Assembly: GCF_017873675.1 (NCBI RefSeq)
Contig: NZ_JAGGKK010000013.1
Location: 57,116 to 121,115 of the forward strand
Length of the DNA stretch: 64,000 nucleotides
Direction of reading: 5' to 3'
From: Virgibacillus litoralis
GTDB lineage: Bacteria > Bacillota > Bacilli > Bacillales > Amphibacillaceae
Shown in pieces: positions 18,160 through 27,608 of this stretch. A program made the translations under genes and the position numbers. Each line of letters opens with the position of its first letter. The first letter of the stretch is position 1. The notes under the pieces were generated by a model. That model did not search any database, was not told the origin of the DNA, and was given only the letters and a program-made list of their open reading frames with translations.

Positions 18160-19266
18160 ATGAATGGAAAACGAATTTTGAAGGAAATGACCCCGTATAA
18201 ACAAGGAAAGCAAATGCATGAAGTTAAAAAAGAATACGGATTAGAACGAATTGTTAAGTTGGCATCGAATGAAAATCCGTTTGGATACTCAAAGAAGATT
18301 AATGAATATTTTAATACACAACTACCTTCATTTGATATTTACCCAGATGGATATACTTCAGAATTGCGTACAGCTGTGGCAAACAAATTAAATATTAAAG
18401 AAGATCAACTTGTTTTTGGAAGTGGAACTGATGAAATTGTTCAAATGGTAGGTCGAGCATTTTTATACCCTGGTGTAAATACAGTAATGCCTGCACCAAC
18501 ATTCCCACAATATAAGCATAACGCTATAATCGAAGGAGCAGCAGTAAAAGAGGTACCAACTGTAAATGGATATCATAATCTCGATGAAATGCAAAAAGCA
18601 ATTGATGAAAATACAAAAGTGGTTTGGTTATGCTCACCGAATAATCCAACAGGAAGTATAATTGCTCATGATGATTTCAATGCTTTTATGGAGAAGTGCC
18701 CGAAGCATGTGCTCGTGGTCTTGGATGAAGCATATTATGAATATGTAGAAAACAGTATGAAATCAAATATTTTAGCTAGATTATCAAGCTATAAAAATTT
18801 GTTAATATTACGTACGTTCTCTAAAGCTTATGGATTGGCTGGTTTGCGGATTGGCTATGGGGTAGCAAATAAAGAACTCATCGCAAAACTAGATGTTGTT
18901 AGAGGACCATTCAATACATCGTCCATGGCGCAAAAAGCGGCATTAATAGCACTTGATGATGATGAGTTTCTTTTGGATTCAACCTCAAGGAACAGTAGTA
19001 TAAAATATAGTTTTCAGCGGTTTTTAGATTCGATAGGCTGGCATTACTATGATTCACAAACAAACTTTTTACTGATTTCTACGCCAATTAATGGTGACGA
19101 AGTATTTCAGCACTTATTGGAAAATGGATTTATTGTTAGATCTGGCGAGGGTTTAGGTTGTCCTAATACAATCCGTGTAACTATTGGAAATGAAGATGAT
19201 ATGAAACAGCTGCAAGATATTATCTACCAATTACATCTTGATATAAACAAGGAGAGAAAGTCATGA
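18160..19266 (+). CDS. hisC: Histidinol-phosphate / aromatic aminotransferase
   Basis: A 368-residue PLP-dependent class II aminotransferase. In Bacillus, HisC acts both in histidine synthesis and on aromatic 2-oxo acids. The PLP lysine is K222 in RTFSKAYGLAGLRIGYG; SPNNPTG and LDEAYYEY are also present. It lies among aromatic genes, not in a his operon, so an aromatic transamination role is likely. Ribosome binding site GAGGAGGGGGAG. Its end overlaps tyrA by four bases (ATGA). Confidence 0.94.
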   Translation: MNGKRILKEMTPYKQGKQMHEVKKEYGLERIVKLASNENPFGYSKKINEYFNTQLPSFDIYPDGYTSELRTAVANKLNIKEDQLVFGSGTDEIVQMVGRAFLYPGVNTVMPAPTFPQYKHNAIIEGAAVKEVPTVNGYHNLDEMQKAIDENTKVVWLCSPNNPTGSIIAHDDFNAFMEKCPKHVLVVLDEAYYEYVENSMKSNILARLSSYKNLLILRTFSKAYGLAGLRIGYGVANKELIAKLDVVRGPFNTSSMAQKAALIALDDDEFLLDSTSRNSSIKYSFQRFLDSIGWHYYDSQTNFLLISTPINGDEVFQHLLENGFIVRSGEGLGCPNTIRVTIGNEDDMKQLQDIIYQLHLDINKERKS

Positions 19267-20363
19267 AAAGAACAATTCTCGTAATTGGTTTAGGATTGAT
19301 CGGCGGCTCTCTAGCAAAGAGTATTGGCGAGTCAGACGAAAACCATATCATTGGTTATGATACAAATAAAGAAACGCTTGAATTTGCGCTCATGAATGAA
19401 ATCATTCATGAGTCTTGTTCAACTATTACTGATTCTGCTCAAATGGCCGATGTTATAATACTGGGAACGCCAATAACAGAAACTATAAAATTTATGAAAG
19501 AATTAGATCAAATATCCTTTAATCATGATGTAATTGTTACAGATGTTTCGTCGGTAAAAAAGCCAGTTAGTGACATTGCAAATAGAATTACCAATAAACA
19601 CATTAAATTCATTGGCGGTCACCCTATGGCTGGCTCACATAAAAAGGGAATTAAAGCAGCAAAGGGACACTTATTTGAGAATGCTATATATGTTCTTACG
19701 CCCTCCGATACCTGTACTGAGACGATGATAAACACACTTAAAACTACACTAAAAGCTACAAAAAGTAACTTTGTCGTGTTAGAGGCGAATGATCATGATG
19801 AAATGACTGGAGTTATATCACATTTCCCTCATTTGATTGCATCTGCACTTGTTCATCAAGCGAAAAAGTGGCAAAGCACACATTCATTTATTCCGAAACT
19901 TGCAGCCGGAGGTTTCCGGGATATTACCCGCATTGCATCCAGTAATCCCGAACTGTGGCAGGATATTTTTTACCATAATCGAGGAAAAGTGATGCATCTG
20001 ATAGACGACTGGATAATGGAAATGAATGAGTTAAAACAGATGCTTGAACAGAATAATACAGTAAAACTAAGTTCTTACCTGAATCAAGCAAAGGAGTACC
20101 GAGACGGTTTGGGTACAACTAAAAAGGGAGTCATTCCATCCTTTTATGACCTATATGTTGATATACGAGATCAAACAGGTGCAATCGCTTCTGTTGCACA
20201 ATTACTGGCTCAAGAGAAGATAAGTATTAAAAACATGCAAATATTGGAGATACGAGAAGGAATTACTGGTGTTTTGCGCTTAAGTGTTCCAACGATAAAT
20301 GATCAGAAGGAAAGTTATCAAGTATTACATAATAATGGATATGAATTGATGCTTGAAAAATAG
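19263..20363 (+). CDS. tyrA: Prephenate dehydrogenase
   Basis: A 366-residue enzyme that oxidises prephenate to 4-hydroxyphenylpyruvate for tyrosine. The NAD motif GLGLIGGS starts at residue 9. GGHPMAGSHKKG is the substrate-site loop. The last 70 residues (YVDIRDQTGAIASVAQLLA onward) form an ACT domain, as in the tyrosine-inhibited firmicute enzymes. It overlaps hisC by four bases and precedes aroA by 34. Confidence 0.95.
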   Translation: MKRTILVIGLGLIGGSLAKSIGESDENHIIGYDTNKETLEFALMNEIIHESCSTITDSAQMADVIILGTPITETIKFMKELDQISFNHDVIVTDVSSVKKPVSDIANRITNKHIKFIGGHPMAGSHKKGIKAAKGHLFENAIYVLTPSDTCTETMINTLKTTLKATKSNFVVLEANDHDEMTGVISHFPHLIASALVHQAKKWQSTHSFIPKLAAGGFRDITRIASSNPELWQDIFYHNRGKVMHLIDDWIMEMNELKQMLEQNNTVKLSSYLNQAKEYRDGLGTTKKGVIPSFYDLYVDIRDQTGAIASVAQLLAQEKISIKNMQILEIREGITGVLRLSVPTINDQKESYQVLHNNGYELMLEK

Positions 20364-20397
20364 GGTGAATTGAAAAAGAAAAAGGAAGTGAATAGAT

Positions 20398-21681
20398 TTG
20401 AAGGATATGAAGTTATCACCGTGTTCAAATGCTCTTAACGGAATCTTGGAAATCCCAGGAGACAAATCTATTTCGCATCGAGCAGTAATTCTTGGTTCGC
20501 TTGCGAAAGGTACTACAAAAGTTACTCATTTTTTAACTGGCGAGGATTGTCTGCGAACCATTAATGCATTTAAATTGCTGGGGGTAGATATTGAAGTAGA
20601 TAACACAACGTTATATATACGCAGTAATGGCTTGTCTCATTTTAAAGAACCAAAAGAACCAATTTACTTCGGAAACTCTGGTACCACCGCCAGATTAATG
20701 CTCGGAGTGTTATCTGGACTGCCTTTCTTCACTACTTCCTATGGGGATGATTCATTAACATCACGTCCAATGGATCGTGTTATTATTCCCTTAGAGCAGA
20801 TGGGAGCTAGTATAAACGGACGAAGTGATGCCAGTTATTTACCGCTGTCAATAAGCGGAGGTGGGTTGAAGGGTGTTCAATATGTCTTACCTGTAAAAAG
20901 CGCCCAGGTCAAATCGGCAATATTATTAGCAAGTCTTTTTGCTGAAGGGACGACCGAGGTTATTGAACCGACACCCACCAGAAACCACTCTGAGAATATG
21001 CTGAAGGCTTTTGGGGCGGATATCACTATAGAGGATACTATAAGTATTACAAATGAACCTCTGACCGCGACAGATGTATTTGTACCTGGGGATATTTCTT
21101 CTGCAGCATTTTTCATGGTTGCTGCCGCAATCGTTCCTGGTAGTAACTTGACTTTGAAGAACGTTGGTCTAAACTTTACACGAACAGGTATTATTGATGT
21201 ATTAACTGAAATGGGAGCTTCTATATCCATTTCAAATAAACAAACAATCAGCGGGGAAGATTTCGGGGATATAACCATTTCTTATAGTAAATTGCAAGGT
21301 ATTGTAATTAATGGTGATATCATCCCGCGGTTAATTGATGAACTTCCAATAATTGCATTATTAGCAACCCAAGCTGAAGGCGAGACAGTAATAGGTGATG
21401 CCGAAGAACTGCGATTAAAGGAAACAGATCGTATTGAAGCGGTTGTAGAGGGATTTACAACTCTGGGTGCTAAAGTTAAGTCAACAAAAGATGGGATGAT
21501 AATTGAAGGAAATGCAGTACTTGGTGGCGGAAGCGTCAATTCATATAACGATCATCGTATAGCCATGATGTATGCTATAGCATCTTTAATAACACAAAAG
21601 GAAGTTGTAATTGATGATGTATCTTCTATAGCAATTTCTTATCCTAATTTCTTTCAAGATCTTACATCCGTATGTAGTTAA
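20398..21681 (+). CDS. aroA: 3-phosphoshikimate 1-carboxyvinyltransferase (EPSP synthase)
   Basis: A 427-residue enzyme (aroE in B. subtilis naming) that joins phosphoenolpyruvate to shikimate-3-phosphate. PGDKSISHRAVIL near residue 20, GNSGTTARLM near 95 and LRLKETDRI near 340 are the family signatures. Its product is the substrate of AroC, so both ends of the operon act in sequence. TTG at 20398 was chosen with GGAAGTGA upstream; ATG at 20407 is possible. The aro operon ends here at a terminator. Confidence 0.95.
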   Translation: MKDMKLSPCSNALNGILEIPGDKSISHRAVILGSLAKGTTKVTHFLTGEDCLRTINAFKLLGVDIEVDNTTLYIRSNGLSHFKEPKEPIYFGNSGTTARLMLGVLSGLPFFTTSYGDDSLTSRPMDRVIIPLEQMGASINGRSDASYLPLSISGGGLKGVQYVLPVKSAQVKSAILLASLFAEGTTEVIEPTPTRNHSENMLKAFGADITIEDTISITNEPLTATDVFVPGDISSAAFFMVAAAIVPGSNLTLKNVGLNFTRTGIIDVLTEMGASISISNKQTISGEDFGDITISYSKLQGIVINGDIIPRLIDELPIIALLATQAEGETVIGDAEELRLKETDRIEAVVEGFTTLGAKVKSTKDGMIIEGNAVLGGGSVNSYNDHRIAMMYAIASLITQKEVVIDDVSSIAISYPNFFQDLTSVCS

Positions 21682-21687
21682 TTTGGC

Positions 21688-21717
21688 AAAGAATCTGTTT
21701 ACATACAGATTCTTTTC
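21688..21717 (+). terminator. Intrinsic terminator after aroA
   Basis: AAAGAATCTGT / ACAGATTCTTT arms are followed by TCTATTT. Confidence 0.8.
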
Positions 21718-21793
21718 TATTTGAACAAGAATACACTTTTCTGTATGATAAAATGCATTAGATAGTTTTGCACGAAAAGAAAGGAAGTTCATA

Positions 21794-23059
21794 GTGGATA
21801 CCAATATTATGGAAGCAGTTAATTTAATGGAAAATAGACAATCAGAAAAAGCAATCTCACTCTTGGAAAATTATTTACCAAAAGCTGATGATGAAGAAAA
21901 GTATACAATTGCAGAACTTTATATCCAGTGGGGTTTTCTAAAAGAGGCTAGTAATGTGTTACAAGAATTATTACAAAAATATCCAAAAGAAAGCGAAATT
22001 AAAGTAATGCTTGCTGATGTATATACTGAACTCGAGAATGATGAAGAAGCAATAAATTTACTAAGCGAAATTGATGAAGACGATCCGGCATTTGTTCAGA
22101 GTATGATTCAGCTGGCAGACCTTTATCAGGCACAGGGCCTTTTTGAAGTAGCAGAGCAAAAACTGTTAATTGCTAAACAATATGAGCCTAATGAGCCTAT
22201 CATTGACTTTGCTCTAGCTGAACTGCTGTTTTCTACCGGTTCATATAAAAATGCTATTACGTATTATGAAAAGATACTGCCTATAACAAATGAAATGGCC
22301 AATGTACCAATTAATGACCGTATAGCTGAAGCATACGCAGCGATAGGAGAATACGAAATTGCACTAAGTATCTTTCAGGATATAGATAGTGAGAATCCAG
22401 ATACAATATTTAAATACGGTTTCACAGCCATGCATGCAGGCCGGCGTGATATAGCAATTAAAGCATGGAAGCAAGTAATTGAACTTGATACCTATTATCA
22501 TGCTGCATACTATCAATTAGCAAAGGCATACGAAGCAGAAGAAATGCCTAAAGAGGCTTACGATACAGCGAAACAGGGATTACAAGTTGATGAGTTTAAT
22601 AAAGAACTGTATTTCTTTACCGGGTCTTTAGCACACCAATTAAATGAAGACAGTGAAAGTGAAAAGTTGGTACGAGAAGCAATAGCACTTGATCCTGATT
22701 ATAAAGAGGCAGTTTTATTTTTAATTGAGCTGCTAAAAAAACAAAATAAGCAAGAAACGATAGTTGAACTGATTGTTGAAATTAAAGGAATGGGAGCTAA
22801 TGACCCACTTTATGAATGGGAACTAGCACGTGCGTATAATGAAATTGAATCATATGACAATGCATTAAAACACTATGATGAAGCATATAATAGCTTAAAC
22901 CAAGACAGCGACTTTCTAAAAGAATATGGATACTTTCTAACAGAAGAAGGGAGGATGAAAACAGCCATCCGTATATTTGAAGAATATTTAAAACTACAAC
23001 CATTAGATGTTGATGTCGAAGAATATATCGCTCGACTAAAACAATCAAGAGAATTATAA
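21794..23059 (+). CDS. ypiA: YpiA-like TPR-repeat protein
   Basis: A 421-residue acidic protein built almost entirely of tetratricopeptide repeats. Repeats of about 34 residues with W/L/G/Y-A-P spacing recur through the whole length (for example YQLAKAYEAEEMPKEAYDTA). No enzymatic domain or membrane segment is present, so it is probably a cytosolic scaffold. It lies between aroA and ypiB, as in B. subtilis. The GTG at 21794 follows AAAGGAAG. No specific function is known to me. Confidence 0.85.
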   Translation: MDTNIMEAVNLMENRQSEKAISLLENYLPKADDEEKYTIAELYIQWGFLKEASNVLQELLQKYPKESEIKVMLADVYTELENDEEAINLLSEIDEDDPAFVQSMIQLADLYQAQGLFEVAEQKLLIAKQYEPNEPIIDFALAELLFSTGSYKNAITYYEKILPITNEMANVPINDRIAEAYAAIGEYEIALSIFQDIDSENPDTIFKYGFTAMHAGRRDIAIKAWKQVIELDTYYHAAYYQLAKAYEAEEMPKEAYDTAKQGLQVDEFNKELYFFTGSLAHQLNEDSESEKLVREAIALDPDYKEAVLFLIELLKKQNKQETIVELIVEIKGMGANDPLYEWELARAYNEIESYDNALKHYDEAYNSLNQDSDFLKEYGYFLTEEGRMKTAIRIFEEYLKLQPLDVDVEEYIARLKQSREL

Positions 23060-23079
23060 TAAAATAAAAGTGCAAACTC

Positions 23080-23150
23080 CTGTATAATGCCGTATGGACT
23101 CCCGCCGCATATTACGGGTGGAACAACCTTGCCGCACAAAGTGGCGATCT
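23080..23150 (+). repeat. Small GC-rich repeat (family C), copy 1
   Basis: CCTGT, four bases, then TGCCGTATGGACT (23088-23100), a GGGT and TTGCCGCACAAAGTGG. The same order of blocks occurs at 60880-60945. Confidence 0.6.
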
Positions 23151-23317
23151 GATCTTCCTTTTTACTGAAATTAGATTAACTTGAATTATCGTGGACACAA
23201 ACAAGGGGGGGAAGATCAATACGGTTAGAGCAGGACGCGGCAGACCAGGAAATACAGCTATACACATCACTTAAATTTATTAAAAAACTTGGCTTAACAG
23301 GCCTTTATGGCGAAAGT

Positions 23318-23365
23318 ATAGTTGCGCTTATGCAGTAAGACAGTATTTATACTTTCATAACTGCT
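23318..23365. repeat. Small palindromic repeat (family D), member 2
   Basis: GTTGCGCTTATGCAGTAAGA is followed by CAGTATTTATACTTTCATAACTGC. GCAGT...ACTGC arms make an imperfect hairpin. Confidence 0.6.
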
Positions 23366-23402
23366 AAAAAATTATGGATATTAAGGGAGGTTGGTTTCAC
23401 GA

Positions 23403-23975
23403 ATGCATACTCCTATTTCCGTGCAGGATAAGAAAAGTTTTATTCAATGGTTTTTAAATCACTATCAGTTAAAAAAGCGTGAAAGTGTTTGGATTTTAAA
23501 TTATTTAATAAATCACAAAAAGATCTTAGCTAACGTACACTTTGTACGTGAAGCGAAATTTTGTCCAAGAGGTATCATAATTACCAGTCACTGTTCTGAA
23601 GAAGTACCATTTCGTTTTTATAAAAATCAATTAGTTACAACTGATGCTGAAAAGTCATTTCATGATATTAGAATGAATCAACATGAGCCTTTATACATCC
23701 AATTGAATTTTAAAAAATCGTATCAGAATATATTATATGCAGCAGTTTTAGTTGAAAATCCATTTATTCCTGACGAGTACTTTATAACAAAAAAGGATCA
23801 GGAAGCAGCAAAACTACTATTGGAAAAGTCGTTATTTGAATATCAAAAGAATCAACTTCAGGTGAAAATAGACCGTGCACTAGATGAAAAAGATCAACAA
23901 ACATTTCAAGAGTTGGCAAAAAAACTACATAGATTGGATAACATGAAATTAAATCAACCTAACTTACAAAGGTAA
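23403..23975 (+). CDS. ypiB: YpiB-like protein (UPF0302)
   Basis: A 190-residue soluble protein matching YpiB by position and by the N-terminal stretch with KKSFIQWFLNHY and ESVWILNYL. The last 50 residues are highly charged and helical. Its function is not known to me. The ATG at 23403 fits the protein N-terminus; the GGGAGG site is 12 bases upstream. The in-frame TTG at 23391 abuts that site and is unlikely. The downstream terminator stem overlaps the final codons. Confidence 0.83.
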   Translation: MHTPISVQDKKSFIQWFLNHYQLKKRESVWILNYLINHKKILANVHFVREAKFCPRGIIITSHCSEEVPFRFYKNQLVTTDAEKSFHDIRMNQHEPLYIQLNFKKSYQNILYAAVLVENPFIPDEYFITKKDQEAAKLLLEKSLFEYQKNQLQVKIDRALDEKDQQTFQELAKKLHRLDNMKLNQPNLQR

Positions 23976-23989
23976 TAGGTTGATTTTTT
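23949..23989 (+). terminator. Intrinsic terminator overlapping the ypiB stop
   Basis: AAATCAACCT / AGGTTGATTT is followed by Ts. The 5' arm lies in the last ypiB codons. Confidence 0.85.
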
Positions 23990-24071
23990 TTGTTGATTTA
24001 GGATAAAATTTAGGTTAAATAATATTTTTTCTAATATGAAGAAGAATAGAATAGAGGAAGGGTTGTATACT

Positions 24072-24536
24072 ATGAAATGGAAAAAAAGTGATTTACACCA
24101 GTATGTTAATGCAAAAGAATATGTGGATACAATAATTGTTCCACTTATACCCTTTCAGCTATCAAACGATTCTGTACTTGAAAAGGATGCATTTCAGCGA
24201 GAAGTTTTAGTTGCTTTTTCCTACGACCTTGAGAAAGAGCTTACCGGAAGGGTTTTACTTACGCCGAATTATAATTATCTGAAATCATCCAATAAAGAGC
24301 AGGAAATAGTTCGAATAAATTCATGGATTGATGACATAGAACAACAACCTTTCAACCATATTTTTTATGTTACATTTGATTCTGCATGGAAAAAGAATGA
24401 ACAAGGAATGCATGGCACCCTATTATGGCTACCTGGCGTCACAGATGGTACACTACAATCAAATGAAATGCATTCCATTATACGAAGTAATGTTGAACAA
24501 GTAAGTGAGCTTATAAGGTCGTACTGGAAAGGTTAA
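24072..24536 (+). CDS. ypiF: YpiF-like protein (DUF2487)
   Basis: A 154-residue soluble protein. The NAKEYVDTIIVPLIPFQL start and position between ypiB and qcrA match YpiF (DUF2487). No catalytic motif or membrane segment is seen and the function is unknown. The ATG at 24072 was chosen with GAGGAAGGG about 10 bases upstream; the frame is open from 24036. A 250-base AT-rich gap before qcrA probably contains the qcr promoter. Confidence 0.8.
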   Translation: MKWKKSDLHQYVNAKEYVDTIIVPLIPFQLSNDSVLEKDAFQREVLVAFSYDLEKELTGRVLLTPNYNYLKSSNKEQEIVRINSWIDDIEQQPFNHIFYVTFDSAWKKNEQGMHGTLLWLPGVTDGTLQSNEMHSIIRSNVEQVSELIRSYWKG

Positions 24537-24788
24537 ATAATTTACTAATCGCAAAATAGTAGTGGCAAAAAACTTACTTGTACTAATACGATTTCTAATG
24601 ATTTATATTTTCCTATCAGTGTAAAAATAGTACTTTTTAATTACGTATTATTCACCCATTTACGAAAGTTTTATGTCAAAGAAGATTATTTATTGACCAG
24701 ATAAACAGATTGCGCTATTATGGTAATGTCCTAGTAATCTGATTAAAATAATCTTGTCCGTGAAAAATGTATAGAGGGGGGAAAATTC

Positions 24789-25301
24789 ATGAGCGAAGAG
24801 AAACAGCAAGTATCCCGTCGTCAATTTCTAAATTATACACTTACTGGTGTAGGTGGATTCATGGCAGCAGGTATGCTTGTTCCCATGTTACGTATGGCAG
24901 TTGATCCAGTGTTACAAGAATCAGCAGCTGGGGATTTTGCAAATGTTAGTTTGGCAGTAGAGGATATTACAAATGAACCACAACGTGTTGATTGGAAGAT
25001 TAAACAGGTTGATGGTTGGTATGAATCTGAAGTTACTAAATCTGCATGGGTGTACAAAGATGATAATGGCGATATAATAGCACTTTCCCCAATTTGTAAG
25101 CACCTTGGCTGTGTTGTTTCATGGGAAGGCAGTGAAGATTATCCAAATCAATTTTATTGTCCATGCCATGACGGCCGTTATTATAAGAGTGGCGTAAATG
25201 TACCAAACACACCACCAACAGCGGCATTGGATGTATATGAACAAAAAGTTGAAAATGGGATGTTATATCTTGGTAATGCACAACCACAAGGGGAGGCTTA
25301 A
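24789..25301 (+). CDS. qcrA: Menaquinol:cytochrome c reductase, Rieske iron-sulfur subunit
   Basis: A 170-residue Rieske protein of the bc-type complex. It has an N-terminal twin-arginine-like start (SRRQFL at 9-14) and one membrane anchor. The 2Fe-2S ligands are in CKHLGC (C103, H105) and CPCH (C124, H127), with the disulfide pair C108 and C126. It takes electrons from menaquinol on the outer membrane face. Ribosome binding site GAGGGGGG. First gene of qcrABC; qcrB starts 6 bases later. Confidence 0.97.
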   Translation: MSEEKQQVSRRQFLNYTLTGVGGFMAAGMLVPMLRMAVDPVLQESAAGDFANVSLAVEDITNEPQRVDWKIKQVDGWYESEVTKSAWVYKDDNGDIIALSPICKHLGCVVSWEGSEDYPNQFYCPCHDGRYYKSGVNVPNTPPTAALDVYEQKVENGMLYLGNAQPQGEA

Positions 25302-25307
25302 TAGTAT

Positions 25308-25982
25308 ATGCTACAGAAAATATATGATTGGATTGATGATCGCGTAGATATTTCGCCTTTGTGGCGTGATATTGCGGACCATGAAGTACCTGAGCATGTT
25401 AATCCTGCCCATCATTTCTCAGCTTTTGTTTATTGCTTTGGAGGATTGACATTTTTCGTAGTCGTTATACAGATTTTATCAGGTATGTTTTTAACGATGT
25501 ATTATGTTCCAGATATCGAAAATGCGTGGAAGTCAGTTTATTACTTACAAACTGAAGTTGCGCATGGCCAAATTGTACGAGGCATGCACCACTGGGGTGC
25601 CAGTGTCGTTATTGTAATGTTGCTACTACATACACTGAGAGTATTTTTCCAAGGTGCATATAAAAAACCACGTGAACTAAACTGGATCGTTGGGGTTCTT
25701 TTATTCTTTGTTATGCTTGGACTTGGTTTTACTGGATATTTATTGCCTTGGGATAATAAAGCATATTTCGCGACTCAAGTTGGCCTTGAAATAGCAGAAC
25801 AAGTTCCATTTATGGGACAACAAATTAAAACTTTACTTGCTGGTGATGCGAATATTGTAGGTGCACAGACATTGACTAGATTCTTTGCAATCCACGTATT
25901 CTTCCTACCGGCTGCCTTATTCGGATTAATGGCGGCACACTTTATATTAATACGAAGACAAGGAATTTCAGGACCACTATAA
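25308..25982 (+). CDS. qcrB: Menaquinol:cytochrome c reductase, cytochrome b subunit
   Basis: A 224-residue cytochrome b6-type subunit with four membrane helices. Haem-ligand histidines are in VRGMHHWGAS (near residue 95) and in RFFAIHVFFLPA (near 200), and the GYLLPWDNKAYFA segment forms part of the quinol site. The firmicute complex splits cytochrome b between QcrB and QcrC, and this length fits the b6 half. It lies between qcrA and qcrC. Confidence 0.97.
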   Translation: MLQKIYDWIDDRVDISPLWRDIADHEVPEHVNPAHHFSAFVYCFGGLTFFVVVIQILSGMFLTMYYVPDIENAWKSVYYLQTEVAHGQIVRGMHHWGASVVIVMLLLHTLRVFFQGAYKKPRELNWIVGVLLFFVMLGLGFTGYLLPWDNKAYFATQVGLEIAEQVPFMGQQIKTLLAGDANIVGAQTLTRFFAIHVFFLPAALFGLMAAHFILIRRQGISGPL

Positions 25983-26001
25983 ATAAAAAGGAGGTAAAGC
26001 T

Positions 26002-26781
26002 GTGCATAAGGGTAAAGGAATGAAATTCGTCGGTGATTCGAGGATTTCGGCCGAACGTAAACCAAACATACCAAAAGATTATTCTGAATATCCCGGAAGA
26101 ACTGAAGCATTTTGGCCCAACTTCTTATTAAAAGAGTGGTTGGCAGGTTCTGTATTTTTAGTTGGTTTTATGTGCTTAACACTTGCGCATCCATCTCCGC
26201 TTGAAGGAATGGCTGATCCAACCAATGCAGGTTATATACCTTTGCCAGACTGGTACTTTCTATTCTTATATGAACTTTTAAAATATGACTTTGCTAGTGG
26301 ACCTTTTATTCTATTAGGTATACTGGTAATTCCTGGACTAGCATTTGGTGGACTATTATTAGCACCATTCTTAGATAAAGGTCCTGGCAGACGACCACAC
26401 CAACGCCCAATTGCTGTTGGAATGATGTTATTAGGATTAGCTTCTGTCATATGGCTAACATATGAGTCAGCCTCACATGTTGATTGGGCACAGAGGGCTG
26501 AAGCAAATAAACCTATACCTCCATCAGAAGAAGTTGAAATTGATAAACAAGACCCAGGCTATGCAATTTATGAAAGTAACTGTATGACTTGCCATGGCGG
26601 TGATTTATCTGGTGGAGCAGCAGCACCACCTTTAATTGGTATTGACCGCTCTGCTGAGGAAATTGCAAAAATTGCTCGTGAAGGGATAGGCACAATGCCA
26701 GCAGATCAATTTACAGGTTCAGATGAAGAGTTAAAGAAATTAGCTGATTTTATTGTTTCTGTAAACGAACAAGGAAATTAA
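26002..26781 (+). CDS. qcrC: Menaquinol:cytochrome c reductase, cytochrome b/c subunit
   Basis: A 259-residue fusion of a subunit IV-like membrane domain (three helices, residues about 40-165) and a C-terminal cytochrome c domain. The single haem-binding motif is CMTCH at 194-198, and the distal methionine is probably in GTMPADQ. The fusion is typical of Bacillus bc complexes. The GTG at 26002 follows AAAGGAGG. The operon ends in a terminator. Confidence 0.96.
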   Translation: MHKGKGMKFVGDSRISAERKPNIPKDYSEYPGRTEAFWPNFLLKEWLAGSVFLVGFMCLTLAHPSPLEGMADPTNAGYIPLPDWYFLFLYELLKYDFASGPFILLGILVIPGLAFGGLLLAPFLDKGPGRRPHQRPIAVGMMLLGLASVIWLTYESASHVDWAQRAEANKPIPPSEEVEIDKQDPGYAIYESNCMTCHGGDLSGGAAAPPLIGIDRSAEEIAKIAREGIGTMPADQFTGSDEELKKLADFIVSVNEQGN

Positions 26782-26783
26782 TT

Positions 26784-26824
26784 TAAAACACCTTTGCCAA
26801 ACAGCTGGTGAAGGTGTTTTTTTA
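26784..26824 (+). terminator. Intrinsic terminator after qcrC
   Basis: AAAACACCTT / AAGGTGTTTT arms are followed by Ts. The next 100 bases contain an AGCGGCTGCTGCT / AGCAGCAGCTT-like inverted repeat near 26874-26908. Confidence 0.85.
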
Positions 26825-26964
26825 TAGTTTAGGAAACTATAAATTTTAAGTGCTGTGGATAACTGGACTACCGAAGCGGCTGCTGCTCTGCACCATGCAG
26901 CAGCTTAACGTGTACTTGCCTTTAGTTATTGTGAATAGGATTATGCAAAGAAGGGATTCATTTA

Positions 26965-27543
26965 ATGATAAAATATATACTTCTAGATAAGCGTTTTTTA
27001 ACCGGTTTATTTTTCGTAAACTTACTAGGTACAATTTATGGATATTATTGGTATCGTTATCAGCTAACAATAACACCAGATATATTTTTAGTATTTATTC
27101 CTGATAGCCCAACAGCTAGTTTGTTTTTTACTGTCTTTTTACTATTCTTCTTATTTAACAGAAATACTCCTTACATAGAAGCACTTGCGATTATCACACT
27201 TTTTAAGTATGGTATTTGGGCAGTTGCAATGAATTTGTTCACATTATACGTCGATGGCCCTCTGAGTTGGCAAGGCTACATGTTGATGATTTCACATGGT
27301 GCAATGGCAATCCAGGGATTATTATATGCTCCATTTTACGCAATAAAAGTACGCCATATAATGTTTGCTGCCTTATGGACATTGCATAATGATGTGATTG
27401 ACTATGTATTTGACATGATGCCGATGTATTCCTCTTTAACAATATACATGGAGGAGATAGGATATTTTACATTTTGGTTAAGCATTTTGTCGATTTTTAT
27501 AGCGTATAGGTTAACGATTAAACCCGTAAATTCGTTATCGTAA
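26965..27543 (+). CDS. ypjA: YpjA-like membrane protein (DUF1405)
   Basis: A 192-residue integral membrane protein with about five to six hydrophobic helices. The N-terminal KRFLTGLFFVNLLGTIYGYYWY segment (shown across residues 9-30) and the ALWTLHNDVIDYVFD stretch near residue 133 fit the DUF1405 family. No function is established. It follows qcrC as in B. subtilis. The ATG follows AAAGAAGGG. Confidence 0.82.
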   Translation: MIKYILLDKRFLTGLFFVNLLGTIYGYYWYRYQLTITPDIFLVFIPDSPTASLFFTVFLLFFLFNRNTPYIEALAIITLFKYGIWAVAMNLFTLYVDGPLSWQGYMLMISHGAMAIQGLLYAPFYAIKVRHIMFAALWTLHNDVIDYVFDMMPMYSSLTIYMEEIGYFTFWLSILSIFIAYRLTIKPVNSLS

Positions 27544-27608
27544 CGTGTTATATAATACCATGACCGCACATACATTATTGGGAGAAGATGTTATGTGAGG
27601 TGAACTCT

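Larger units (their letters stand above)
23060..23402. other. Repeat-bearing gap between ypiA and ypiB
   Basis: No gene is seen. It holds a member of the TGCCGTATGGACT repeat (about 23080-23150) and a small palindrome of family D (about 23318-23365). It also has a GATCTTCC / GGAAGATC inverted pair about 50 bases apart (near 23150 and 23210). The ypiB ribosome binding site AAGGGAGG is at the end. Confidence 0.5.
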